Shown one piece after another: positions 8,301 to 15,577 of a DNA stretch of 22,283 nt (positions are counted from its first letter, which is position 1; every line of letters begins with the position of its first letter). A model generated the notes under the pieces. It was not told where the DNA came from. It was given only the letters and a program-made list of their open reading frames with translations, and searched no databases. Source of the stretch: an uncultured Bacteriovorax sp. Lineage in GTDB: Bacteria > Bdellovibrionota > Bacteriovoracia > Bacteriovoracales > Bacteriovoracaceae. The stretch covers positions 1-22,283 of the forward strand of contig CAMLRB010000034.1 of the NCBI GenBank assembly GCA_946482295.1, in the 5' to 3' direction. The position numbers and the translations under genes were made by a program.

Positions 8301-9323
8301 TTCAAAAAATCAAACGTTCTCGTAAGCAGTACTGGAACACTATCTGGTACGGAATTGCCATATAAATTAATTGGCAAAATCTTTTTTCTTCACGGCGAAT
8401 TTCTTGATGACCCAACCGATTTCACAAAAGAAGGAAAAGTCACAATTGATGAATATAAAAAATATCTCCCTCAAAAAGATTTAAGTGGGAAAAAAGCTTT
8501 TCTTGATGTGAATTTAGCCTTTGATATTTTAAATCCACTCGTCTTAAAGAATAATATGGCAGAAGTTTATTTTAAAGGGAACGGTCAAGCCACTGGCGAT
8601 GTGATGGCACCAGAGCTTAATACACGTTTAGAAATTGTTCCTAACTTAAGTAAGTTTAAGTTTAAAGGCCATGACTTCGCTCTTAGCCAGGGATATGTTG
8701 AAATTCGTGATCGAGGGAAAAACCGTTTATCAGATTTAAAGTTTACAGGGGTCTCGAAGATCAACGAATATGACATGAAGTTAGATCTTTCCGGAAATAT
8801 TTCAAAGGTAAACGTGGATCTCTCTTCTGAACCTGCGCTTTCAAAAGAAGATCTACTCTCACTCATTACATTCGGGGTAACTTCAGACATGTCGAAGAAC
8901 TTAGAAGCTGGTGATAGAAAATTTGTGACAACAGTAGGTATTGGAACATTGTTAGTGGATCAGCTTAAAATTAATGAAGATCTTAATTCAACTCTGGGAT
9001 TAAAGTTAAGTGTACAACCAGAATTCAAAGAAAATGAGTCGACGCTCATCCAAGGAAAAGCAGCTGTTAGTGATTCAAGTACCAGCAGATTGAAATCAGC
9101 GACGAAGATTAAAATTAATAAGCAAGTGACGAATAAAGTTGATGTTTCACTCTCGAGCACTGTCGGAGGATCACTCGAACAAAAGCAAGAGATGAATGTT
9201 AACTTTAATATTAATAAGAATCTTTCTGTGGAAGGTGTTTACGAAATGAAGCCCACTGAAAGTGAAAACACGAACACTCCTAGTTCGCTGGGTGCCGATT
9301 TGAAATATAGGTGGTCGTTTTGA
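5292..9323 (+). CDS. tamB: TamB-like inner-membrane-anchored AsmA-superfamily protein
   Basis: 1343 residues, close to the usual TamB size (E. coli about 1260). An N-terminal membrane anchor (residues about 6-24, ILLAFMVLSLVVLYGGW) is followed by a very long run of alternating beta strands. These are expected to form the periplasm-spanning hydrophobic groove now linked to phospholipid transport to the outer membrane. The C-terminal DUF490/TamB domain is recognisable near residues 1100-1200: GNGQATGDVMAPELNTRLEI, LSQGYVEIRDRGKN and the signature SSEPALSKEDLLSLITFG. The protein ends in YRWSF, a barrel-like terminal aromatic as is common in TamB. It begins with GTG inside the upstream gene (GAGG at 5278-5281 as ribosome site) and its stop overlaps the following Omp85 gene by 4 bases. 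The tamB-omp85 adjacency supports a TAM complex. Confidence 0.9.
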   Translation: MKLFNKILLAFMVLSLVVLYGGWRFIHSEKFSKDVSIRVSKILTKKFGAKLSFTGVEFKLIPLSTTFKNVIVEKEDPNLLALRLNAEELRVTFTYSSFLSSNLVIEEAYLNRGNFKLNIFKESEEDVDIEKINPTKIFADYQSLLEQLPVRLNILALKSIDAQIDGHKFFINDLKLAPQRRQIRLKADIGSLAIQTENKSKPVISADGVKTLVLVEKNVWTIEDLQVLKGQNSVSAQASFKNEKGWLVVDGKTSINGRLEEMLGEIPQIPQEILPMSAQIKAEAKIEGRIGSPDLLMNFNANAFKSQWIELEKVVGEVRKKRSLIILEKLTASNGHEKYLLKQRHAVFDINPLKFTDFHLKLRLTDAYSNTFLHYLKDDLDKLKFNVSGDVDVKLDSTKASFHIDDRAVVKNFRLTAAKSTQKDVLKNAGFELTKTVATIHSDNSLSFNATISGKNTALTAQGKLGNGKIDVLVDNSKIDLKTIGPIAGIELTGNGPTQMHIYGPMDDIQFDFVVDWQNFSLIDLHFGQAKAKFQFSLADLRITIDELEGNLNQTNYNAEGTLDFEDKKGMDLRLNLVKATFKDARQMMALVFKKLKTPIMPEFNFTSNITIKGGYAVEDLKIEGTLRGSEIKIGDEEADRLFSRFSLSHNHLNFKQLKINKARGQMMANVSLSLANNYIELNGAAQGLRLNDFGVYRRLNFEYDGDLFLDFDGNGTTDNFNSRFKLRLANAFIGNVPASSSNALFYVNSDDVVTNASLLGGKIKLDSLLKIKTGMTATKASIETADIREILGIISGHNIGEKSISGKIKADLNTQISLNGEGVRKFVLNVSELNLKKGNIDMSVDPRYNKIEVDEGNVKVWDLRFRDGEDFFVSKGRNISNGVIALDQRFSIKANLLEFVSDFVDRAVGVIKGSNQIVLEKKFEVKEFAIGADKLSMKLRNLPGFFNDMQFNIIKKGDVYELTKLTGNYGEGDIRVTGRFLFDDLYPQINLDYRIDRATIPLFKKSNVLVSSTGTLSGTELPYKLIGKIFFLHGEFLDDPTDFTKEGKVTIDEYKKYLPQKDLSGKKAFLDVNLAFDILNPLVLKNNMAEVYFKGNGQATGDVMAPELNTRLEIVPNLSKFKFKGHDFALSQGYVEIRDRGKNRLSDLKFTGVSKINEYDMKLDLSGNISKVNVDLSSEPALSKEDLLSLITFGVTSDMSKNLEAGDRKFVTTVGIGTLLVDQLKINEDLNSTLGLKLSVQPEFKENESTLIQGKAAVSDSSTSRLKSATKIKINKQVTNKVDVSLSSTVGGSLEQKQEMNVNFNINKNLSVEGVYEMKPTESENTNTPSSLGADLKYRWSF
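9309..9314 (+). promoter_or_regulatory. Shine-Dalgarno that sets the TTG start at 9320
   Basis: AGGTGG lies 5 bases upstream of the TTG at 9320. A GTG at 9311 would lie inside this site and lack its own. TTG at 9320 gives the TTGA stop/start overlap with tamB, the same arrangement seen at 16279-16282. Confidence 0.65.
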
Positions 9324-11740
9324 GATTGGGATTCATCATTTATACATTGATGACTATCTTCTTGAGCGCAACTGCTTGGGCAGAGATTGTTCCAGCGAAA
9401 GGAGCCATTCTCAGACGTATAGATTGGTCTAACGAAATTGCGAAAAAGCGTTACGGCAACAACTTCAATGATCTAATTGGAAAGCCGTATGACAATCTTG
9501 CTATAAAAATAAAAGTCGATGCAATCACCAAAGAACTTTTTAATTCGGGTTATTTCAATGCTGATTTGAAAACTGAACTGGCGGGCACTGAGACGAATAT
9601 AATTGTAAAGGCTGATTTGGTTACTCACGGAAGATTAAATCTTTCTTTTAATGGAAACAAAGTTTTCTCACACCAGGAACTTCGTACAAAAATTTTAGAT
9701 AAAATTAGAAATGACTTCGGAAAAATTGATCGCGAGGAGCTTGCGAGTTATTTAACTGACGTCTATGAAATTGGCGGTTACTACAATACGCGAGTTACTT
9801 CATATCAAAATGAAGGAACTGATCAAGAAAAGCTTCTTATTAAAAACTTTTTCTTTGTCATTGAAGAAGGGAAAAAAGTTCGAGTAAAGGACATCTCCTT
9901 CCGTGGGAACACCTCTGTAAAAAGTGGCGAACTCATGAATCTTTTTAAGAAGAATGCCTCTACACTCGCGGAAGGCGGATTCTACGATAAAGTCTTTTTT
10001 GATGAATTTACAAATATTCTCAAAAAAGAATACCTCTCTCGAGGATTTGTTTATGCCGATGTCTCGAAGCCAAGAGTCATCACAAATGAGGAAGAAGGTG
10101 TTCTTCAGATTGAATATGGTATTTCGGAAAAACAACAAATCATTTTAAAGACGGTTCTCTTTAAGAATGTTCCTGAAGATATGCAGGCTGGAGTTAAGGC
10201 CGCGATTGCAAATAAAGAGGGAGCTCCTCTTAATGTCGTTGAGCTGGAAAGCGATTTACGTAAAAGTATTATTCATTTCCAAAGCTTGGGCTATTACTTC
10301 GCTTCGATCGCTAATATGAATGGTGAAGGATTACTAGTTTATAATCTGACGGATTCGACTGCTGAGTTAAGTCCACAAATCATTCTCGATCGCAAAATCT
10401 GCTTTCACGAAGCAAAGATTAATGGAAACATCAAAACAAAATCTGAAGTTATTGATCGTGAGATTAATCTCGCTCAAGGGGATCTCATTACTCCAGACAA
10501 ACTGGAAGTCATTCGTCAGAAACTTTCAGGCACGGGGTTGTTTTCTACATTAAGAATTACTCCTTATATGATGTATGAAGCTGAAGAGGTTAGTTGTCCG
10601 AAAACAAATCTCGTAATTCAGGTGAAGGAAAAAGATTTTGGGCAAGTTGAAGTGGCCGGTGGATACCGAACAGATCTTGGTGCTAAATTATCGACAGGTA
10701 TTTCTTATAACAACATCGGAGGGATGAACCAATCAGCCTCTCTGCGATTGCAGGCCAATCAGAGATTTAATTTGGATGGATTCGATGAGAGACGTCGTGT
10801 TGATGACAAGAAGCGCTTAGAGTATCTTGCAAAAGCCACTTTCGTTGATCCTTACATTTTTCACGGAATCATTAATACTCAGCTTGAGTTTGAACTTTCT
10901 TCGTCGCTTCAAAGAACTCGTTTCTACGGTTTTGATGCTGATATTTTCCGTATCTCTCCTCAGATTTCAAAAACGTTTAATAAACATTTCACATCTTCGA
11001 TAAGCTATCAGTTTGAACGTATATCAACATTCGATGCGACTGAAGATAAAGATAATGACAACTTTTCAATCGGTGGTATCACACCGACTGTATCTTTTGA
11101 TTTTAGAGATGATCCCATCAATCCTAAAAAAGGGGCTTTCTTCACACTGTCATCTGAGTGGGCGAACAATCGCTTCGGATCGATGAAACAGGCTGATCTT
11201 GAAGTGAACTTTATTAAAGTCATCAGTCGCAATAAATTTTATTATCCGATGGGAGATTTTGTACTCGCAGTTTCACTTGCCGGCGGCTATCAAAAGAACT
11301 TCGCTCAAGACATCATCGGCACATATGACAACGGTCAGGTTCGAACTCAGGGATACATTCCGAGTATTAAGGTTTTTCGTTTAGATGGTTACGATGAAAT
11401 TCGTGGATATGATGAAGGGGAAATTAATCGTTTAAAGAACGGCCAGCCTATCGGAGAGGTCGTTGTTCAAAACGAAGCTTATTTTACGGCCTTTAAATTT
11501 GAACCTCGTTACAACATTAATGACTTTCTCCAATTAGGGGTCTTTTTTGATGCTGGCCGGATTTTCGTCAATGAGTTCGATCCTTTAGACCTACGCACTT
11601 CAGTGGGAGCAGGACTAAAGTTTTTGACTCAAGTTGGTTCCCTTGATTTTGATTACGGATTTAAGCTAAAAAGGAAGAACTATCCGGACCTGGCCCGCGA
11701 CTCGGTGGGTCGATTCCATCTTTCAATCGGATTCTTTTAG
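9320..11740 (+). CDS. Omp85-family outer-membrane protein with five POTRA domains (TamA/BamA-like)
   Basis: 806 residues from TTG 9320, with a signal peptide cleaved after ATAWA (residue about 21). It inserts or assists outer-membrane proteins and here probably partners TamB. I count five POTRA-like units: about 28-95, 105-180 (RLNLSFNGNKVFSHQEL), 183-265 (VRVKDISFRGNTSVKSGEL), 268-345 and 355-430. A 16-strand-type barrel follows from about 435. Barrel hallmarks are FRDDPINPKKGAFF and the loop-6 element DGYDEIRGYDEG (the RGY/RGF motif), and it ends with SIGFF, a C-terminal Phe beta signal. The length and POTRA number resemble BamA (810 residues) more than E. coli TamA (577 residues, three POTRAs). 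The position after tamB argues for TamA, so I leave the symbol blank. The only two cysteines of the mature protein (361 and 426) both fall in POTRA 5. Confidence 0.9.
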   Translation: MRLGFIIYTLMTIFLSATAWAEIVPAKGAILRRIDWSNEIAKKRYGNNFNDLIGKPYDNLAIKIKVDAITKELFNSGYFNADLKTELAGTETNIIVKADLVTHGRLNLSFNGNKVFSHQELRTKILDKIRNDFGKIDREELASYLTDVYEIGGYYNTRVTSYQNEGTDQEKLLIKNFFFVIEEGKKVRVKDISFRGNTSVKSGELMNLFKKNASTLAEGGFYDKVFFDEFTNILKKEYLSRGFVYADVSKPRVITNEEEGVLQIEYGISEKQQIILKTVLFKNVPEDMQAGVKAAIANKEGAPLNVVELESDLRKSIIHFQSLGYYFASIANMNGEGLLVYNLTDSTAELSPQIILDRKICFHEAKINGNIKTKSEVIDREINLAQGDLITPDKLEVIRQKLSGTGLFSTLRITPYMMYEAEEVSCPKTNLVIQVKEKDFGQVEVAGGYRTDLGAKLSTGISYNNIGGMNQSASLRLQANQRFNLDGFDERRRVDDKKRLEYLAKATFVDPYIFHGIINTQLEFELSSSLQRTRFYGFDADIFRISPQISKTFNKHFTSSISYQFERISTFDATEDKDNDNFSIGGITPTVSFDFRDDPINPKKGAFFTLSSEWANNRFGSMKQADLEVNFIKVISRNKFYYPMGDFVLAVSLAGGYQKNFAQDIIGTYDNGQVRTQGYIPSIKVFRLDGYDEIRGYDEGEINRLKNGQPIGEVVVQNEAYFTAFKFEPRYNINDFLQLGVFFDAGRIFVNEFDPLDLRTSVGAGLKFLTQVGSLDFDYGFKLKRKNYPDLARDSVGRFHLSIGFF

Positions 11741-11776
11741 ACCTTCATCTTTTGCAGATTCTTACCAAGAAGATGC

Positions 11777-11806
11777 TTGACGGAGGGCCGTATTTTTCAG
11801 TATAAG
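11777..11806 (+). promoter_or_regulatory. Sigma70-type promoter of rplM-rpsI
   Basis: TTGACG (-35, 11777-11782), an 18-base spacer, then TATAAG (-10, 11801-11806): five of six matches to consensus in each box. Transcription would start near 11813 and give a leader of roughly 97 bases before rplM. Confidence 0.8.
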
Positions 11807-11812
11807 GGACAA

Positions 11813-11909
11813 CACTTGCATTTTTCTGCATTTTATATTTGAATTAGACTTCGTGTTTTTTTCGCTAACCGCGAATTTTTATGTGAAGGGATCACTTTAA
11901 GGGAAAGTT
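11813..11909 (+). promoter_or_regulatory. rplM leader with hairpin, possible autoregulatory site
   Basis: The predicted 5' untranslated region holds a perfect 5-bp hairpin: TTCGC 11861-11865, loop TAACC, GCGAA 11871-11875. Five T's follow it directly, like a weak attenuator. An upstream TTCGTG (11850-11855) can pair with CGCGAA (11870-11875) instead, with one G-U pair, which would exclude the first hairpin. Two copies of TGCATTTT (11817-11824 and 11827-11834), exactly 10 bases apart, lie just after the start site. L13 leaders regulate rplM operons in other phyla; that this is one is inference. Confidence 0.35.
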
Positions 11910-12350
11910 ATGTATACGCAAAAATCGTTCGTTCTTAAGCCAGCTGAAGCAGACAAAAAATGGTTCGTGGTCGATGCTCAAGACCAAGTCGTAGGAAGAT
12001 TAGCGACTCAAATCGCTGACATCCTTAGAGGAAAATTGAACCCAAAGTTCACATACAATACTGATTCTGGTGACTACGTTGTAGTTATCAATGCAGATAA
12101 AGTTAAATTCACTGGTAACAAGTGGAATGACAAAGAATACTTCTGGCACACTAATTTCACTGGCGGGATCAAGAAAAGATCAGCTCAAGAGCAATTAGAA
12201 AAACACCCAGAACTAATCATTCTTGAAGCAGTTAAGGGTATGCTTCCAAAGAACACTCTTGGAAGAAAACAATTAACAAAACTTAAGGTTTTTGCTGGTG
12301 CGTCTCATGATCACGCTGCTCAAAACCCAGTTGAATTCAAATTAAAATAA
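11910..12350 (+). CDS. rplM: 50S ribosomal protein L13
   Basis: Early-assembling large-subunit protein, 146 residues (family usually about 142). Recognisable blocks are KWFVVDAQDQVVGRLATQIA, the GDYVVVINADKVKFTGNKW segment, and AVKGMLPKNTLGRKQLTKLKVF, the most conserved part of the family. The ATG is preceded by AAGGGAAAG (11899-11907). It forms the usual bacterial pair with rpsI, 18 bases downstream. Confidence 0.98.
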   Translation: MYTQKSFVLKPAEADKKWFVVDAQDQVVGRLATQIADILRGKLNPKFTYNTDSGDYVVVINADKVKFTGNKWNDKEYFWHTNFTGGIKKRSAQEQLEKHPELIILEAVKGMLPKNTLGRKQLTKLKVFAGASHDHAAQNPVEFKLK

Positions 12351-12368
12351 TTAAAAGGATAGATTAAA

Positions 12369-12773
12369 ATGGCTGCAAAAGGTAAATCATACGACGCTCA
12401 CGCAATTGGAAGAAGAAAAACTGCTGTTGCAAGAGTTTACTTGGCTTCTGGTTCAGGCAAAATCACAATCAACAAAAGAGATCTTAGAAATTTCTTCAAG
12501 CAAGAAACTAACCTTTATGTTGTTAACCAACCATTAAACCTAGTTAAATTGACTGAAAAATTTGACTTCGTTATCAATGTTGCTGGTGGTGGTATTTCTG
12601 GACAAGCTGGCGCGATCAGACTTGGAATTGCTCGTGCACTTCTTAAAGTTCAACCAGCACTTCGCTCTGAGCTAAAAGCAGCTGGATTCTTAACAAGAGA
12701 TCCAAGAGCTGTTGAAAGAAAGAAAGCTGGACGCTCTGGCGCAAGAAAAAGATACCAGTTCTCAAAAAGATAA
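12369..12773 (+). CDS. rpsI: 30S ribosomal protein S9
   Basis: Small-subunit head protein, 134 residues, whose basic C-terminal tail reaches the P-site tRNA. The hallmarks are [20 protein letters not shown] near the N-terminus, [21 protein letters not shown] in the middle, and the C-terminal [20 protein letters not shown] block ending in the invariant FSKR. AAAAGGAT precedes the ATG. It is cotranscribed with rplM and followed by a strong terminator. Confidence 0.98.
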   Translation: MAAKGKSYDAHAIGRRKTAVARVYLASGSGKITINKRDLRNFFKQETNLYVVNQPLNLVKLTEKFDFVINVAGGGISGQAGAIRLGIARALLKVQPALRSELKAAGFLTRDPRAVERKKAGRSGARKRYQFSKR

Positions 12774-12799
12774 TATTGTCATTCAATTGTCTATATTGG

Positions 12800-12826
12800 A
12801 AAGCCCACAGAAATGTGGGCTTTTTT
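12800..12826 (+). terminator. Intrinsic terminator after rpsI
   Basis: A perfect 10-bp stem AAAGCCCACA (12800-12809) / TGTGGGCTTT (12814-12823) is closed by a GAAA tetraloop and runs into a T-tract (12821-12826). It ends the rplM-rpsI unit and lies only 24 bases before the next start codon. Confidence 0.93.
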
Positions 12827-12850
12827 ATTTTCTGGGCCTAATATCTGCCT

Positions 12851-15475
12851 ATGAAGAACACCGATAAGAATAGTAATGTTATTCAGATTCGTGGCGCAAG
12901 AACTCACAATTTAAAAAACATCAATCTAGATATTTCTTTGAATAAAATTTCATGCATTGCTGGACCTTCAGGTTCTGGGAAAAGTTCAATTGCTTTTCAT
13001 ACGCTGCTGACTGAATCAAAACGCCGTTTCATAAATTCACTACCAACAGACATGAAATTTTTTTGGGAGATCCCACATACTGTTGATGTTGATTCAATCT
13101 ATCCTGTTTTGCCCGCCTGGGGCCTTCCTCAGTATAATCCAGTTCTGAACTCTCGCCCTGTTGCCCTAGACGTTCTAGGAGGCCATGAGAGATTGCAAAA
13201 GATCTTTATGGAGTTAGGACGGTTCGTCTGTCCAGTTCACCATTTACCTTTTGATAAGGCATGGGAGATTGAAGCGACCATTACTAAGATTCGAAAGGGG
13301 ATGAAGGATATTGATGAAGAGGTTTTTCATCTTTTTTGTCGAGCTGACGTTTATCGTAAATATGTTTCAAACGAAATGAATCCGCCTCGTTCATTTGGAA
13401 AAAGTGTAACTGTTTTCCAAGAGAGTGATGAGTGGTATGAGCTCTTCCGCGTGAAAGGAAAATCGCTTGATCAAGTTCAAAAAAAATTAAGCGAATTTCG
13501 ACTTCCTGAAAATTGTGGTCTTTTATTGGCCGCACTTCAATCGAAGAAAAAGTGGACCGTTAATCACTCGAAGGAACTGAAGTGTCCAGTTTGTGATGAG
13601 ACGACCAGTGAAGATAAAGTTCAACATTTAGAATCGCTGTCACCTTTAAATGCAATGGGGGCTTGTCCGGAATGTGAAGGTCACGGAATGATTTTGGTGT
13701 ACGATCGAGAAAAGCTCGTTAAAGATCCCACAAAATCAATTCGCGAAGGTGCGATCAATTTTTTAAATTTTTCACACTTCTTGCATGATTTACCAAAATT
13801 CATGCGGGAGGCGAAGAAGAGAGGTTTTGACCTCGATATTCCATTTCAAGATCAACCAGAATCAATCTGGAAGTTTCTTTATGAGGGGGGCGGTGGTTAC
13901 GAAGGGTTCGACGCATATTTTGAATATTTAAAATCTCAACGTTATAAAAAAAATATTCGTATCTATTCACGAAGCATGCAAAGTGAAATTTTATGTGATG
14001 CCTGTGAAGGGACGCGCATTTCACCTCAGGCAAGTGATCTCACACTAATTCTCAAAGATGAAAATATTACTTATAAAAGATTTCTCAAGCAGAATTTGAA
14101 AGATTCTTATGAGCTTCTTTCAAAAATCAAAAAAAATTTGAAAGAAATTATTGCGCACGAAAAGATGAATTCTACTTTCGATAAACTTGAACGACTTTAT
14201 TGTGTCGCTGTTGATATTGGACTTGGGCATTTAAAAAATACTCGCAAAGTTCGTTCTATGAGTTCCAGTGAATACCAGCGATTGTTGCTTGCAAAATACC
14301 TTTCTTATGAAGGATCACAATCCCTTTTTGTTTTAGATGAACCAAGCTTAGGTCTTTCTCTTTCTATTCAACAAAAGCTACTCGAATATTTAAGGCAATT
14401 GCGAGATCAGGGAAATACGATTTTGTTGGTCGAGCACTCGGAGTTTCTAAAAGCAGAATCAGATGAAATTATTCTTATGGGACCAGGCGCTGGGAACATG
14501 GGAGGAAAAGTTCTCTATCAAGGAAAATATAAAAAAGAAAAATATGATTATCCGCCAATTGATATGACGAGACCTAAGAAAGTCGAAACTATTGAGTTGA
14601 AATCGGCAATGGTGAGAGAGATTTTTAAAGATGAAGTAATTCTGCATAAACAAGTTGTAAACTGGGTTCATGGAGAGTCAGGTACTGGGAAGTCATCTTT
14701 TGTCGTTAATATCATTGCTAATGAAATACATAAAAATGTTTATGGCACACGATTAAGTTTTGAACAATACAGTTTCAAGAAACTAAAGGGCATTGAGGAT
14801 TTTACAGATGTCATCATCATCAACAGTGCTCTTGATAAAATAAGTTCGCGATCCACTGTTGGAACTTTTACTGATCTCGGTGCATTCGTGAGAAAGCATT
14901 TTGCATCACTCCCACTTTCAAAGTCCCTTGATTTGAAAGAGGGACATTTTTCTCCCAATTCCGAACTTGGACAGTGTTCAAGTTGTGAGGGAAGAGGTGT
15001 GAAATTAGTTGAGATGCACTTTATGGAAGATGTTGAATTTGTCTGCGAAGATTGCCAGGGGAAAAAATTAAAACCATATTATGCCAATATCTCTGATGGA
15101 CACATGACAGCTTCAGAAGCTTTTAATTGTCCACTAAGTGATGTTCTAAAAAACATGAACCTCACTCCTAAAGGAAAGAGAATTTGGGAATACTTCAAAA
15201 TTTTAAAACTAGATTATTTGTCTTTGGATCGCACACTTCTTTCACTTTCCGGAGGAGAAAGACAACGCTTGCAGTTGCTTTCTCTGCTCGATAGAAAAAT
15301 GAGCAATACATTTATCGTCTTCGAAAACTTGGCCAGCGGACTTTCTCATCAGGAGTTAGCACCTCTTTCTCAATTACTGCACCAATTATCTGGCAATGGG
15401 AACACCATTGTAGTAATTGACCAAAATCCTTTTTTCCAAAACATAAGTCATTACCAAATTGAGTTCAATTTCTAG
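12851..15475 (+). CDS. Diverged UvrA paralogue (ABC ATPase, UvrA2-like) with one degenerate ATPase site
   Basis: 874 residues; UvrA proper is about 940. The UvrA plan is kept: N-terminal IQIRGARTHNLKNINLDIS, Walker A-1 GPSGSGKS (38-45), zinc module CPVC/CPEC (245, 248, 272, 275), Walker B-1 LDEPSLGLS (D496, E497), H-loop His529, Walker A-2 GESGTGKS (608-615), zinc module CSSC/CEDC (709, 712, 732, 735) and signature LSGGERQR (799-806). Several key positions are lost. The first ABC signature is MSSSEYQR (470-477). The second Walker B reads IVFENLASG, with Phe824 in place of Asp. The second H-loop has Gln858 in place of His. The protein stops soon after, without the usual GPEGG tail. The UvrB-binding region (about 130-240) is short and divergent. 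It may act in DNA damage sensing without UvrB, or in another role such as drug tolerance; which is unknown. It does not look like the housekeeping uvrA. There is no clear ribosome site; a TAATAT at 12839-12844 just upstream might give a near-leaderless message. Confidence 0.88.
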   Translation: MKNTDKNSNVIQIRGARTHNLKNINLDISLNKISCIAGPSGSGKSSIAFHTLLTESKRRFINSLPTDMKFFWEIPHTVDVDSIYPVLPAWGLPQYNPVLNSRPVALDVLGGHERLQKIFMELGRFVCPVHHLPFDKAWEIEATITKIRKGMKDIDEEVFHLFCRADVYRKYVSNEMNPPRSFGKSVTVFQESDEWYELFRVKGKSLDQVQKKLSEFRLPENCGLLLAALQSKKKWTVNHSKELKCPVCDETTSEDKVQHLESLSPLNAMGACPECEGHGMILVYDREKLVKDPTKSIREGAINFLNFSHFLHDLPKFMREAKKRGFDLDIPFQDQPESIWKFLYEGGGGYEGFDAYFEYLKSQRYKKNIRIYSRSMQSEILCDACEGTRISPQASDLTLILKDENITYKRFLKQNLKDSYELLSKIKKNLKEIIAHEKMNSTFDKLERLYCVAVDIGLGHLKNTRKVRSMSSSEYQRLLLAKYLSYEGSQSLFVLDEPSLGLSLSIQQKLLEYLRQLRDQGNTILLVEHSEFLKAESDEIILMGPGAGNMGGKVLYQGKYKKEKYDYPPIDMTRPKKVETIELKSAMVREIFKDEVILHKQVVNWVHGESGTGKSSFVVNIIANEIHKNVYGTRLSFEQYSFKKLKGIEDFTDVIIINSALDKISSRSTVGTFTDLGAFVRKHFASLPLSKSLDLKEGHFSPNSELGQCSSCEGRGVKLVEMHFMEDVEFVCEDCQGKKLKPYYANISDGHMTASEAFNCPLSDVLKNMNLTPKGKRIWEYFKILKLDYLSLDRTLLSLSGGERQRLQLLSLLDRKMSNTFIVFENLASGLSHQELAPLSQLLHQLSGNGNTIVVIDQNPFFQNISHYQIEFNF

Positions 15476-15497
15476 ATATTTAGCCCCCATTTTTCTC

Positions 15498-15512
15498 GTC
15501 TAAATGTTAGAC
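15498..15512. repeat. Short perfect inverted repeat GTCTAA-ATG-TTAGAC
   Basis: Six-base arms with a 3-base spacer, in the gap between the UvrA-like gene and the gene at 15578. There is no following T-run, so a terminator is unlikely. The size fits a small operator, but no regulator is identified. Confidence 0.35.
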
Positions 15513-15528
15513 ACATTTTGATCAATTT

Positions 15529-15568
15529 CCCTGGTGAAAAGCCGATAAAATATTGGATGTAACCAGGG
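15529..15568 (+). promoter_or_regulatory. Inverted repeat CCCTGGT/ACCAGGG around a possible -10 and the ribosome site
   Basis: CCCTGGT (15529-15535) and ACCAGGG (15562-15568) are exact reverse complements 26 bases apart. A TAAAAT (15546-15551) between them could be a -10, but no good -35 is seen. The right arm overlaps AGGGGA, the Shine-Dalgarno sequence of the GTG start at 15578. It could be a paired operator, or could mask the ribosome site if transcription starts upstream of the left arm. Confidence 0.3.
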
Positions 15569-15577
15569 GAAGTACTC

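Noticed and set aside
9311..9313. GTG at 9311 as the start of the Omp85 gene
   Set aside because: It lies inside the AGGTGG ribosome site that serves the TTG at 9320.
9800..10138. 112-codon open frame on the - strand inside the Omp85 gene, and similar antisense frames elsewhere
   Set aside because: They lie opposite well-supported genes, show no domain or ribosome site, and look like shadow frames of AT-rich coding sequence.
11746..11775. Inverted repeat CATCTT/AAGATG after the Omp85 gene as a terminator
   Set aside because: The stem is short, the loop is 18 bases and no T-run follows; it runs up to the rplM -35 box. The tam operon therefore has no terminator I can support.
12851..15475. 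Calling this gene uvrA
   Set aside because: The degenerate second ATPase site, missing C-terminal tail and reduced UvrB-binding region argue for a paralogue and not the repair enzyme itself.
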